DNA of 64,000 nt from Mycobacterium sp. DL (GTDB lineage: Bacteria > Actinomycetota > Actinomycetes > Mycobacteriales > Mycobacteriaceae): positions 682,001 through 746,000 of the forward strand of contig NZ_CP155796.1 of the NCBI RefSeq assembly GCF_039729195.1. The letters run 5' to 3'. The translations under genes and the position numbers were made by a program. Positions 18,113-25,348 of the stretch are shown in pieces. Below the pieces are notes generated by a model. It had not been told where the DNA came from. It made no database searches and saw nothing but the letters and a program-made list of their open reading frames with translations. Each line of letters begins with the position of its first letter. Positions within the stretch are counted from its first letter, which is position 1.

Positions 18113-18588
18113 CAGAATCCTCTGGCAAGTGGTAGGGGCAGCCCGAGCAGAATGCTGAACAACACATAGCCCAGGCCCACGAGAACGAGGGGAAAGCCGA
18201 TGAGCACCAACGGCTTTCGTATACCCAGGATCCACAGGCCCCCGAGGATCATCACGCCGGCGGCCGGGTAGAAGCCGATCGGGGTGACCAGCCACACGCT
18301 GAGGGCCACCAACACGATGAACGCGACGACCCGCCAGGCGACCAATCTGCCGTACTCGGCGTCCGGTTCGTCATGGTCGGCGCGTTCCCGCAGATCTGTG
18401 ATGACGTTCCAGATGCCGATCAGCGCAAGCAGGGTGGCGAGTACCCGCGGATAACCCTTGTCCGCCGGGTTGAGGTCCATCGACATCATCCAGGCGAGAA
18501 CCCCGGTCAGGATCGCCATGCCGCCCGGGGTGGCGACGAGGAGGATCCTCGCCGCCACACTGCCCGTGTGCTGGTCGGTTGTTGTCAC
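18112..18588 (-). CDS. tctB: Tripartite tricarboxylate transporter, small permease TctB
   Basis: A 158-residue protein with four hydrophobic helices (ILLVATPGGMAILTGVLAW, VLATLLALIGIWNVI, VAFIVLVALSVWLVTPIGF and the C-terminal LVLIGFPLVLVGLGYVLF), the normal TctB layout. I prefer the GTG at 18588, 4 nt after the tctC stop; an ATG at 18609 with GAGG upstream is an alternative that would overlap tctC. It pairs with TctA in the membrane. Confidence 0.88.
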   Translation of the reverse strand: MTTTDQHTGSVAARILLVATPGGMAILTGVLAWMMSMDLNPADKGYPRVLATLLALIGIWNVITDLRERADHDEPDAEYGRLVAWRVVAFIVLVALSVWLVTPIGFYPAAGVMILGGLWILGIRKPLVLIGFPLVLVGLGYVLFSILLGLPLPLARGF

Positions 18589-18592
18589 AGGC

Positions 18593-19597
18593 TCAGCCGG
18601 CGAATGCATTCGGATTCGCCTCGAGGAGCTGCTCGATGTTGTCCTGGGACTCTTGGGCAAGAGCTTCCAGTTCGTCGGGTGTCAGGTACGACACCTTCGA
18701 CTGCTCGCCGAGCTGCTCCAGGTTCGCCAGGTATTCCTCGTTCTCCAACGACGTCTGCAGCGCGTCGACGAGTGCCTGGTAGCGCTCGGGGTTGTTGTCA
18801 CGGCACTCGGCGGACGCGAACAGCACGTAGTTCGAAGCGTTGGCAGGAAGGTCGACACCGAGCGCCTCGTTGATCGGGGGTGCGTTGTCGGTCACGTCGG
18901 GCCATTTGTTCTCCGGCTGGCTCACGGCGATCACCCGGGTGTCGTCGGCGATCGCCAGGCTGTTGAACACACCCGCGTGGGTGGCGTCGACCTCGCCGCT
19001 GACCAGTGCGGTACGCGAGGGCCCGCCCCCGTCGTAGCCGATGATGTTCAGATCGATTCCGAGGTCACGCTCCATCTGCAGCAACGCGATGTAGTTGTTG
19101 CTCTGCAGGTCCGAGACGCTGATCTTGATCTGGCCGGGCCGGGCCTTGGCATCGTCGACGAACGCCTGGATGTCCGGCCACTGTGAGTCGTTGCGTACCC
19201 GGATGACACCGGGTTCGATGCTGATGCCACCGACCGGAGCGAAGCTGGCGAGGTCGTAGTCGACGTCCTGGGTCATGTACGAGAAGTTCAGGTGGGGGAT
19301 CCCGTGGGTGACGATGCTGGTGCAATCGGCTCCGTTGGTCAGCATCGTCTGGGCGCCGATGGCGTAGCCGCCACCTTCGTGGTTCTCGACGGTCGCGGTG
19401 GTGCCGAGCGCCTCGGTGAAGGCGGGCTCCAATTGGCGGGTGGTGGTGTCGAACCCGCCGCCGGGCGCGCTGGACACGACCCAGCGCAGCGGGGTGTTGG
19501 CGAAGTCGGTGCCCTCGGAGTCGGAGGCGCATCCCGACAGCGCCAGCGCGACCGTTGCGGTGCCGGCGAGGATCGTGCGGGTGGTGTGACGTTTCAT
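18593..19597 (-). CDS. tctC: Tripartite tricarboxylate transporter substrate-binding lipoprotein TctC
   Basis: A 334-residue extracytoplasmic solute receptor, first gene of the operon. The signal peptide ends in the lipobox LALSGC, so it is a lipoprotein. The ligand-binding core shows SSAPGGGFDTTTRQLEPAF and NIIGYDGGGPSRTALVSGEVD, as in the Bug/TctC family that binds di- and tricarboxylates and some aromatic acids. The ATG at 19597 is preferred over a TTG two codons upstream. Regulation is probably through the sigma-A promoter and palindromes mapped upstream, with the IclR gene as the nearest candidate regulator. Confidence 0.92.
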   Translation of the reverse strand: MKRHTTRTILAGTATVALALSGCASDSEGTDFANTPLRWVVSSAPGGGFDTTTRQLEPAFTEALGTTATVENHEGGGYAIGAQTMLTNGADCTSIVTHGIPHLNFSYMTQDVDYDLASFAPVGGISIEPGVIRVRNDSQWPDIQAFVDDAKARPGQIKISVSDLQSNNYIALLQMERDLGIDLNIIGYDGGGPSRTALVSGEVDATHAGVFNSLAIADDTRVIAVSQPENKWPDVTDNAPPINEALGVDLPANASNYVLFASAECRDNNPERYQALVDALQTSLENEEYLANLEQLGEQSKVSYLTPDELEALAQESQDNIEQLLEANPNAFAG

Positions 19598-19908
19598 GCT
19601 CAATCCGATCTTCTGTGATCTGGGTCAACCTCCACCATATGGCCGTACATTTGAGAGTCAACCCTCACGGCGAAATTGATGGAAGTGGTATCAGTGCTGT
19701 TCAAAGGTCAATTGACCGCAACGAGCACCGCGGCGACTGCGTAAAATCATGCGGCCATATCGCAGTCGCACCGCTGCCCCGCGTCGGTGGGATTCAACCT
19801 CGAGCGGATGCTTCCCGTCTAGCGGAAAGGTAATCCGTACAGCGGGAACGTTAGGCCGGGTCGACCCGATGTGTCAACCGTCACGACGGATCGGCTTCAC
19901 GCTGTGGC
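19598..19908. other. 311-nt regulatory gap between tctC and the IclR gene, with palindromes
   Basis: No gene is visible here. The stretch is more AT-rich than its surroundings and holds the tct promoter, a perfect 12-bp palindrome GGTCAATTGACC at 19706-19717 (45 bp upstream of the -35 box), and a widely spaced inverted pair ATATGGCCG (19637-19645) / CGGCCATAT (19752-19760). These are candidate binding sites for the adjacent IclR or GntR regulators. The 12-bp palindrome is placed as an activator site would be, and the ATATGGCCG arm as a repressor site would be. Confidence 0.5.
19634..19661 (-). promoter_or_regulatory. Sigma-A-type promoter of the tct-MmgE/PrpD operon
   Basis: Read on the minus strand, TTGACT (19661-19656) and TATGGT (19639-19634) are separated by 16 nt and lie about 37 nt before the tctC start codon. 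The -10 box overlaps ATATGGCCG (19637-19645), whose inverted copy CGGCCATAT lies at 19752-19760. Confidence 0.65.
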
Positions 19909-20712
19909 TCACACCGGGGTGGAGTACCCCAGCTCCGACGAGATATCGGCAGCGGCTTGCAGAATCGCGGGCAGATTGCGATACATCCAGTCCTCGGTCA
20001 CCCGCATGGCGGGTCCCGTCACGCTCATCGCGGCGATGACCGAACCGGTGTAGTCCCACAGCGGCACCGCTATCGACCGGATTCCGGCCACCCGTTCCTC
20101 GAAGGAGAAGGTGTAGCCGTTGCGCCGTACCAGGTCGATCTGATGCAGCAGTTCCTCGCGGTCCACCACCGTGCTGGAGGTGACGCTCTCGAGTGGCCCG
20201 GACAGCACGGCGGCAATGGTCGGCTCGTCGGCATAGGCGAGCAGCACCCGGCCGGGGGCACCCTGATACAGCGGGATCGCCTGGCCCCACTCGGTGTACG
20301 TGCGCCGGAGCGGTTGAGTGCTTTCGACCTGGTCGATGACGAACCGGCCACTGCCTTTGATCACATGCAATCCCACCGTCTCGCCGGTGGCATCACGCAG
20401 TCGTGTCATCACCGGTCGGGCCACCGCGGTGAGGTTCCCGGTGTCCCGGGCGGCGGCGGCCAGTTGCAGAATCCGCGGTCCCAGTGCGTAATTCGGCCCC
20501 ACCTTCGTCACCAGGCCGTGAGTGCACAACGAGGCCAATACCCGGTGCGCGGTGCTGGTGCTCAATCCCGTCGCCCGGGCGATGTCGCTGACACCGAGTC
20601 GCAGCGTGCCACGGGTGAATACGTCCAACACGGCCACGGCGCGGTCCACGGCGGCGATCCCACTCTGAGGCGCGAACGCCGGGTCTCCCGAATCATCGGC
20701 GGCTGGCGGCAT
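19909..20712 (-). CDS. IclR-family transcriptional regulator
   Basis: A 267-residue regulator. The N-terminal winged helix-turn-helix reads GVSDIARATGLSTSTAHRVLASL, and the C-terminal IclR effector domain contains GETVGLHVIKGSG, the APGRVLLAY strand and IRSIAVPLWDYTGSVIAAMSV. IclR proteins sense small organic acids and control catabolic genes. The ATG at 20712 has AAGGGG 7 nt upstream; a TTG at 20730, overlapping the GntR stop as TTGA, is the alternative start. Its position just upstream of the tct operon makes that operon the expected target. Confidence 0.9.
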   Translation of the reverse strand: MPPAADDSGDPAFAPQSGIAAVDRAVAVLDVFTRGTLRLGVSDIARATGLSTSTAHRVLASLCTHGLVTKVGPNYALGPRILQLAAAARDTGNLTAVARPVMTRLRDATGETVGLHVIKGSGRFVIDQVESTQPLRRTYTEWGQAIPLYQGAPGRVLLAYADEPTIAAVLSGPLESVTSSTVVDREELLHQIDLVRRNGYTFSFEERVAGIRSIAVPLWDYTGSVIAAMSVTGPAMRVTEDWMYRNLPAILQAAADISSELGYSTPV

Positions 20713-20726
20713 CGAAATCCCCTTGC

Positions 20727-21467
20727 TCAACTGCGTGCGCGTCGCAGGCTGGACCGGTAGCTGTACAGCGAGGTGACGAACCTGGAAACCGCCAGTTCTA
20801 CCGCGTCACCCGCCATCGTTCGATACATCCGGTCGATCCTGAGCATCGGCTCCCCGGGCTCACATTCGGTGGCCGCCGCGACCCGGGCATCTGCCAGCGC
20901 GACGGTGATCGTCTGGTCCGCCCCGCCGATCGGGTCCGGCAGGACCGGGTCGAGCAACCCGATGATCGTCCGCGAACTGCGGGCACCCCGTTGCACCTCA
21001 GGGGCCTCGGCGATCAACGCGCCGATCTCCGGCGGCAGGTACACGTCGGTGACACAGAACGGAACTCCGAGGTGGAGGCGGCGGAAGGACACCGTGCTGA
21101 TGGCGTCTCCGGACAACCCGAGACGGCCGGCGGCCTCGATCTCGACCCGCCGGGTGAGCGGCGTCAGCACCTCCATCTCGGTGTCGATCGACAGGCTCAG
21201 CAGATCTTCCACCGTCCCGAACCGCCGCAGATACTGCGAGCCGCCACGTGCGGCGAAGGTGCCGCGACCCGGCGTGCGGGTCACCAGGCCGTCGGACACC
21301 AGTTCCTGGTACGCCCGCCGGACCGTCTGGCGACTCACCCCGTGTTGTTCGGCAAGTTCCGCTTCGGTGGGCAGCCGAAGTTCGGCGTCGGGGGAGCGCA
21401 GCACCGTCAGTCGTAATGCCTCGGCGATTCGCCGATAGGCCGGTCCCGCGGTCGATTCGGCGGTCAT
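20727..21467 (-). CDS. GntR-family regulator, HutC subfamily (UTRA domain)
   Basis: A 246-residue regulator with an N-terminal GntR winged helix (LPTEAELAEQHGVSRQTVRRAYQEL followed by TRTPGRGTF, split here at the conserved wing) and a C-terminal UTRA ligand-binding domain (VSFRRLHLGVPFCVTDVYLP). The start MTAESTAGP was chosen over a 28-codon upstream extension of poor composition. It is immediately upstream of the IclR gene and probably co-transcribed from the TTGACA/TACATA promoter mapped nearby. The ligand is unknown; this subfamily typically senses organic acids, sugars or histidine intermediates. Confidence 0.88.
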   Translation of the reverse strand: MTAESTAGPAYRRIAEALRLTVLRSPDAELRLPTEAELAEQHGVSRQTVRRAYQELVSDGLVTRTPGRGTFAARGGSQYLRRFGTVEDLLSLSIDTEMEVLTPLTRRVEIEAAGRLGLSGDAISTVSFRRLHLGVPFCVTDVYLPPEIGALIAEAPEVQRGARSSRTIIGLLDPVLPDPIGGADQTITVALADARVAAATECEPGEPMLRIDRMYRTMAGDAVELAVSRFVTSLYSYRSSLRRARS

Positions 21468-21521
21468 CCGACCAGAGCACCTCCCCCTGCGGCAGCGCGT
21501 TTCGTCCAGAGCTGATGGCGA

Positions 21522-21551
21522 TATGTACGCATTCTCAGGGCCAAATGTCAA
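21522..21551 (-). promoter_or_regulatory. Sigma-A-type promoter of the GntR/HutC-IclR pair
   Basis: On the minus strand a consensus -35 TTGACA (21551-21546) and a -10 TACATA (21527-21522) are separated by 18 nt. They lie about 55 nt upstream of the GntR/HutC start codon. Confidence 0.6.
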
Positions 21552-21726
21552 CGTTCGCCGAGGCGCGAAGCGAGACCCGCGTGCGTTGCAGTCCCGTTCA
21601 TACGCGCCGGAGCAGGGGTTAGGCCGGGGACGCCGGGTTCACTCTGGCAGGAATCAGTCACACGCTTTGTACATACATTGACGCGATTCCGCAGGCCGGT
21701 GCGCGGCGTGTGCCACCGCCCTCAGA

Positions 21727-21743
21727 AGAATATTGTCTATATT
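21727..21743. promoter_or_regulatory. Operator plus -10 box of the GntR/FCD gene (leaderless, autoregulated)
   Basis: On the minus strand 21741-21727 reads TATAGACAATATTCT, which matches 14 of 15 bases of the site before the acyl-CoA dehydrogenase gene (26519-26533). On the plus strand TATATT at 21738-21743 is a -10 box, followed by 6 nt and the GTG start at 21750. Operator and -10 therefore overlap, as expected for autorepression of a leaderless transcript. Confidence 0.65.
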
Positions 21744-21749
21744 TGAGCA

Positions 21750-22430
21750 GTGAAACCGCAGGCTTCCGCTGACCGCAAGCGGGGTCCCCTGCGGCTCAGC
21801 GATCTCGCCGCCGCGCACGTCCGCGAGCTGATCGTCTCGGGTCAGTTGCCTGCCGGCGAGTACATCCGCCCGGAAACCGTCGCCGACGATCTGGGTATCA
21901 GCGCCACACCGGCCAGAGAAGGACTCCTCCTGCTGCAGACGGAGGGTTTCCTGACGATCGAGCCGCGGCGGGGTTTCTCGGTGACGGCCTTGTCCAGTGA
22001 AGACATTCGGGACATCTACGACGCCCAGGCGATGCTGGGTGGTGAGTTGACCGCGCGTGCAGCGCGGGTGATCAGCCCCGAGTTGGTCGACCAGCTCGAA
22101 GGGATACAAGCTGAGCTCGAGCAGGCGGCGTCCGACAAGGACTACGAATCCGTCGAGCGGCTCAATCACCGATTCCACGAGACCATCTACCGATTGGCCG
22201 GCGCCCGCAAGATCCGCTGGCTGATCAAGACCACGTTGGCGTACGCGCCCCGCAAGTTCTTCGCCGCCGTCGAGGGCTGGCCGGAAGCCTCCGCGCAGGA
22301 TCACCGCGCGATCATCGAGCATCTGCGCTCCGGCGACGAGGAGGCCGCCAGGGCGGCGATGGCCCACCACGTCCGCAAAGCCGGTGCCCTGCTCGCCGAG
22401 CACCTCGGCGCCAGCGGGACACTCGGGTGA
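21750..22430 (+). CDS. GntR-family regulator, FadR/FCD subfamily
   Basis: A 226-residue regulator. The winged helix covers about residues 14-80 (ELIVSGQLPAGEYIRPETVA, DLGISATPAREGLLLLQTEG), and the C-terminal all-helical FCD domain carries the metal-ligand-type residues Asp/His in IYDAQAMLGG, LNHRFHETIYRLAG, DHRAIIEHL and AMAHHVRKAG. FCD regulators bind acyl-CoAs or organic acids. The GTG start has no ribosome-binding site but has a leaderless -10 box. It converges with the CitE operon (10-nt gap), and a near-identical operator before that operon identifies its probable target. Confidence 0.9.
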   Translation: MKPQASADRKRGPLRLSDLAAAHVRELIVSGQLPAGEYIRPETVADDLGISATPAREGLLLLQTEGFLTIEPRRGFSVTALSSEDIRDIYDAQAMLGGELTARAARVISPELVDQLEGIQAELEQAASDKDYESVERLNHRFHETIYRLAGARKIRWLIKTTLAYAPRKFFAAVEGWPEASAQDHRAIIEHLRSGDEEAARAAMAHHVRKAGALLAEHLGASGTLG

Positions 22431-22440
22431 TCCGACGCTG

Positions 22441-23268
22441 TCAGCCTCGAGCGGCGGCAGCGAGGATCTGACGGGCACGTGCGACCACCGGTACATCGAC
22501 CATCTCACCGTCGACCGCCACCGCGGAGTCACCGGCGGCGACGGCCGCCACGATCCTGTTCGCCCACTCCACGTCCGCACCCGACGGCAGCGCCGCTGCG
22601 TGCACTGCGGCAACCTGCCTCGGGTGGATGCACAACTTCGCCCCCAGCCCCAGCCTGAGCGCGTATACAAAATCTGATGTCACGACACCGGTTTCGGTGA
22701 ACGATGTCGTCACACCGTCGATCGGAGACGCCAGCCCGGCGGCCGCTGAAGCGAGTACCAGCATCGTCCGGTAGCTCAGCAGCGCCTCGCGATCGTCGGG
22801 GCCCACACCGAGTTGATTCGCCAGATCGATGCTGCCGAAGGCCACCCGGGCCACCCCCGGGGCCGCACACAGCTCTCTGACCGCCAGGACGCCGATCGCC
22901 GTCTCGACCAGCGGGAGCACCGCTGCCTCCGGCGCCAGCGCAACGATCCGGCCGATCTGATCGCGATGCTCGGCCTTCGCCAGCATCACCGCCGGGCGGT
23001 GTTCGGCAACCATCGCGAGATCGTCGTCATGCCAGGGCGTGTCGGCGGCATTGATGCGGACCACCGCCCGATTGCCCGCACGAAGCCAGTCCGAGGTATG
23101 CGCTCGTGCGGTCGCCTTGTCGTCGGCGGCAACAGCATCCTCGAGATCGATGAGGACGATATCAGGCTGTGCTGCAACTGCTTTGGCGAACCGGTCCGGC
23201 CGGTCCCCAGGGACGAACAGGAATGACCGGGCTGACCGGACGGTGTCGAGATCGGGTCCCGCCGTCAC
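22441..23268 (-). CDS. CitE/HpcH-type CoA-ester lyase (citramalyl-CoA or malyl-CoA lyase-like)
   Basis: A 275-residue TIM-barrel lyase. Family motifs in order are SFLFVPGDRPDRFAKA, DIVLIDLEDAVAADDK, VVRINAADTPWHDDDLA, VLPLVETAIGVL (Glu metal ligand), FGSIDLANQLGV (Asp metal ligand) and AKLCIHPRQ. Such enzymes cleave beta-hydroxyacyl-CoAs with Mg2+, for example citramalyl-CoA to acetyl-CoA and pyruvate, or malyl-CoA to acetyl-CoA and glyoxylate. It is the last gene of a four-gene operon and its GTG overlaps the upstream stop (GTGA). Citramalyl-CoA cleavage is the best fit with the neighbouring hydratase and CoA-transferase. Confidence 0.88.
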   Translation of the reverse strand: MTAGPDLDTVRSARSFLFVPGDRPDRFAKAVAAQPDIVLIDLEDAVAADDKATARAHTSDWLRAGNRAVVRINAADTPWHDDDLAMVAEHRPAVMLAKAEHRDQIGRIVALAPEAAVLPLVETAIGVLAVRELCAAPGVARVAFGSIDLANQLGVGPDDREALLSYRTMLVLASAAAGLASPIDGVTTSFTETGVVTSDFVYALRLGLGAKLCIHPRQVAAVHAAALPSGADVEWANRIVAAVAAGDSAVAVDGEMVDVPVVARARQILAAAARG

Positions 23269-24137
23269 AGGTAGACGGCCCGCGCGCTGGCATGGACGTT
23301 GGCTGCGCCGGAAACCAGCGAGAGTTCCGCGGAGGCGCCGTCAGCAGAAGGGCTGCCCTGGGCCCGGATCCGGTCACCGACAAAAACCGGCCTCATCAAG
23401 CGGAATTCGAAGGTGTGCAGCGGCCGTTCGCTGTTCGTGCGCGCCAACTCGGACATGTACATCGCCAGCAGCGGACCGTGGACCACCAGCCCGGGAAAGC
23501 CTTCGACCTGAGTGGTGTACTGCTCGTCGTAGTGGATTCGGTGGCCGTTGGAGGTCAGGGCGCTGAAACGGAACAGCAGAACCGGGTGGGTGATCGGTTC
23601 GATCGCCCACGGACTGCTCGGGGGCGGCAGCGGTTCGGCCACCTTCTCGAAGGACGTGCTCGAACCGGCGTCGCTGCGGTAGACCAGATCCTGCTCCTCG
23701 GTCATCCGGGCCTGCCCGTCCTGACTGAACTCGTAACGCACGGTGACGAAGAGCAGTTCGCCACTCTTGCCACGCTTGACGTTCGCCGAGACCACCGCAG
23801 CGTCCCGGGTGGCCGGTTGCCCGAGTGTCAACGGCGTATGGATGGTCAGTCGGCCGCCGGCGAACATCCTGCGGCGGTTGGGGATGGGGGGCAGGAAATG
23901 TCCGTCGCGTGGGTGACCGTCAGCACCCAGATCGGCGGTGGCGGGCCACTCGGTGAAGTAGACCCAGTGCCACATCGCGGGCAACGAATCGCCGGCACTG
24001 GGGGACATGTCGAGATCCAGGGTGGCCGCCAGCTCGGCAGCCCGCGTTGTGGTGAGAGTCTCGGTGATGGTGGAGGGTTCGGGCGTCCAGTCGCTCACGT
24101 ACTGTTCCAATCCTGCACTGGACTGGTGCACTGTCAT
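23265..24137 (-). CDS. MaoC/HTD2-type hydratase (mesaconyl-C4-CoA hydratase-like)
   Basis: A 290-residue double hotdog protein. The N-terminal half is the FAS1-like dehydratase domain (MWHWVYFTEWPATADLG, HFLPPIPNRRRMFAGGR), and the C-terminal half carries the hydratase-2 dyad in RIHYDEQYTTQ and GLVVHGPLLAMYM (Asp and His). This exact layout is seen in mesaconyl-C4-CoA hydratases and related (de)hydratases. It would hydrate an unsaturated C5 diacid CoA ester to the substrate of the adjacent CitE-like lyase. Its ATG overlaps the CoA-transferase stop (ATGA). Confidence 0.85.
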   Translation of the reverse strand: MTVHQSSAGLEQYVSDWTPEPSTITETLTTTRAAELAATLDLDMSPSAGDSLPAMWHWVYFTEWPATADLGADGHPRDGHFLPPIPNRRRMFAGGRLTIHTPLTLGQPATRDAAVVSANVKRGKSGELLFVTVRYEFSQDGQARMTEEQDLVYRSDAGSSTSFEKVAEPLPPPSSPWAIEPITHPVLLFRFSALTSNGHRIHYDEQYTTQVEGFPGLVVHGPLLAMYMSELARTNSERPLHTFEFRLMRPVFVGDRIRAQGSPSADGASAELSLVSGAANVHASARAVYL

Positions 24138-25348
24138 GTCAGCTCCTCGCTTCGTTGCTCTGATTCACCGGCGAATGCCAGTGGATCATGACCGAGTTCG
24201 GTCAGGATGTCGGCGGTGTGCTCGCCGAGTGCCGGCACCGGGCCCATCTGTGCTTCGACTCCGAGATCGATCGGTGGGAGCAGCGCGCGCACCGGGCCGT
24301 GCTCGGTCTCGACTGTGCGCCAGCGGTCCCGCGCCTGCAGAATCGGATGCTCGAGGAACTCGCCGATCGTGTTGACACCGGCGAAGGCGATCCGTGCGGC
24401 GGTCAGACGCGCCTGCAGTTCGGGTGTGGGCAGGGTGGCGAAAACCTTTGTGATGGTGTCGTTCACCTCGTTTCGATGCGCGACCCGCTGGGTGCTCGAG
24501 GCGAATCGCGGATCCTCGGCGATGTCGGGTCGCTGGAGCACCTCGCTGCAGAACCGGGACCATTCGGGTTCGTTCTGGATGGCGATCAACACGGTGTGAC
24601 CGTCGCCGGCAGCGAAGGGGCCGTACGGCGCGATCGTTGCGTGCTGCGCCCCGAACCTTCCGGGTTGCCGACCCGCGCCCGCGGTGAAATGTGCCGGCTG
24701 GCCCACCCATTCGGCCAGGGACTCGAACAGCGAAACCTCGATCGTTGCGCCCTCACCGGTGACCTGCCGGCGGTACAGCGCGGCCAGAGTTCCGCTGAAC
24801 GCATACATCCCCGCGGCGATGTCGGCGATGGACACCCCCACCTTGGCGACATCGTCGGGGGTTCCGGTCAGTGACACCAGTCCGGTCTCGCACTGGACCA
24901 GTAGGTCGTAGGCCTTGCGGTCGGCCCACGGACCGGTGCTGCCCCATCCGGTCACCGACACGACGATCTTTTTGGGGTCGCGCGCACGCACCTCCTCGGC
25001 CGACAGACCCAGACGGGCGGCCGCGCCCGGACCGAGGTTCTGCAGGATGACGTCGGCCTGATCGGCCAACTCGTGCAGAACCTTTCGTCCGTCCTCGCTC
25101 TTGACGTCGAGCGCGATCGACTCTTTCGAGCGGTTGAGCCAGACGAAATAGCTCGACTCGCCGTTGACCGAATCGTCGTACTGCCGGGCGAAGTCCCCGC
25201 TGCCCGGCCGTTCCACCTTGATCACCCGGGCGCCGAGGTCGGCGAGTTGGCGGGTCGCGAACGGTGCCGCCACTGCATGCTCGAGTGAGAGCACCGTGAT
25301 GCCGTGCAACGGAAGTGCAGCTCCCGCAGCGGTTCCGGGGAGTGTCAC
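24134..25348 (-). CDS. CaiB/BaiF-family (class III) CoA-transferase
   Basis: A 404-residue CoA-transferase, a fold that works as an interlocked dimer. It begins GITVLSLEHAVAAPFATRQL with LADLGARVIKVERPGSGD, and has VWLNRSKESIALD and SVTGWGSTGPWAD. The catalytic aspartate is expected in SIADIAAGMYA. It would activate a free carboxylic acid as its CoA thioester using a CoA donor such as succinyl-CoA. The GTG start overlaps the dehydrogenase stop (GTGA). In this operon a branched diacid (mesaconate or itaconate type) is the plausible acceptor. Confidence 0.9.
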   Translation of the reverse strand: MTLPGTAAGAALPLHGITVLSLEHAVAAPFATRQLADLGARVIKVERPGSGDFARQYDDSVNGESSYFVWLNRSKESIALDVKSEDGRKVLHELADQADVILQNLGPGAAARLGLSAEEVRARDPKKIVVSVTGWGSTGPWADRKAYDLLVQCETGLVSLTGTPDDVAKVGVSIADIAAGMYAFSGTLAALYRRQVTGEGATIEVSLFESLAEWVGQPAHFTAGAGRQPGRFGAQHATIAPYGPFAAGDGHTVLIAIQNEPEWSRFCSEVLQRPDIAEDPRFASSTQRVAHRNEVNDTITKVFATLPTPELQARLTAARIAFAGVNTIGEFLEHPILQARDRWRTVETEHGPVRALLPPIDLGVEAQMGPVPALGEHTADILTELGHDPLAFAGESEQRSEELT

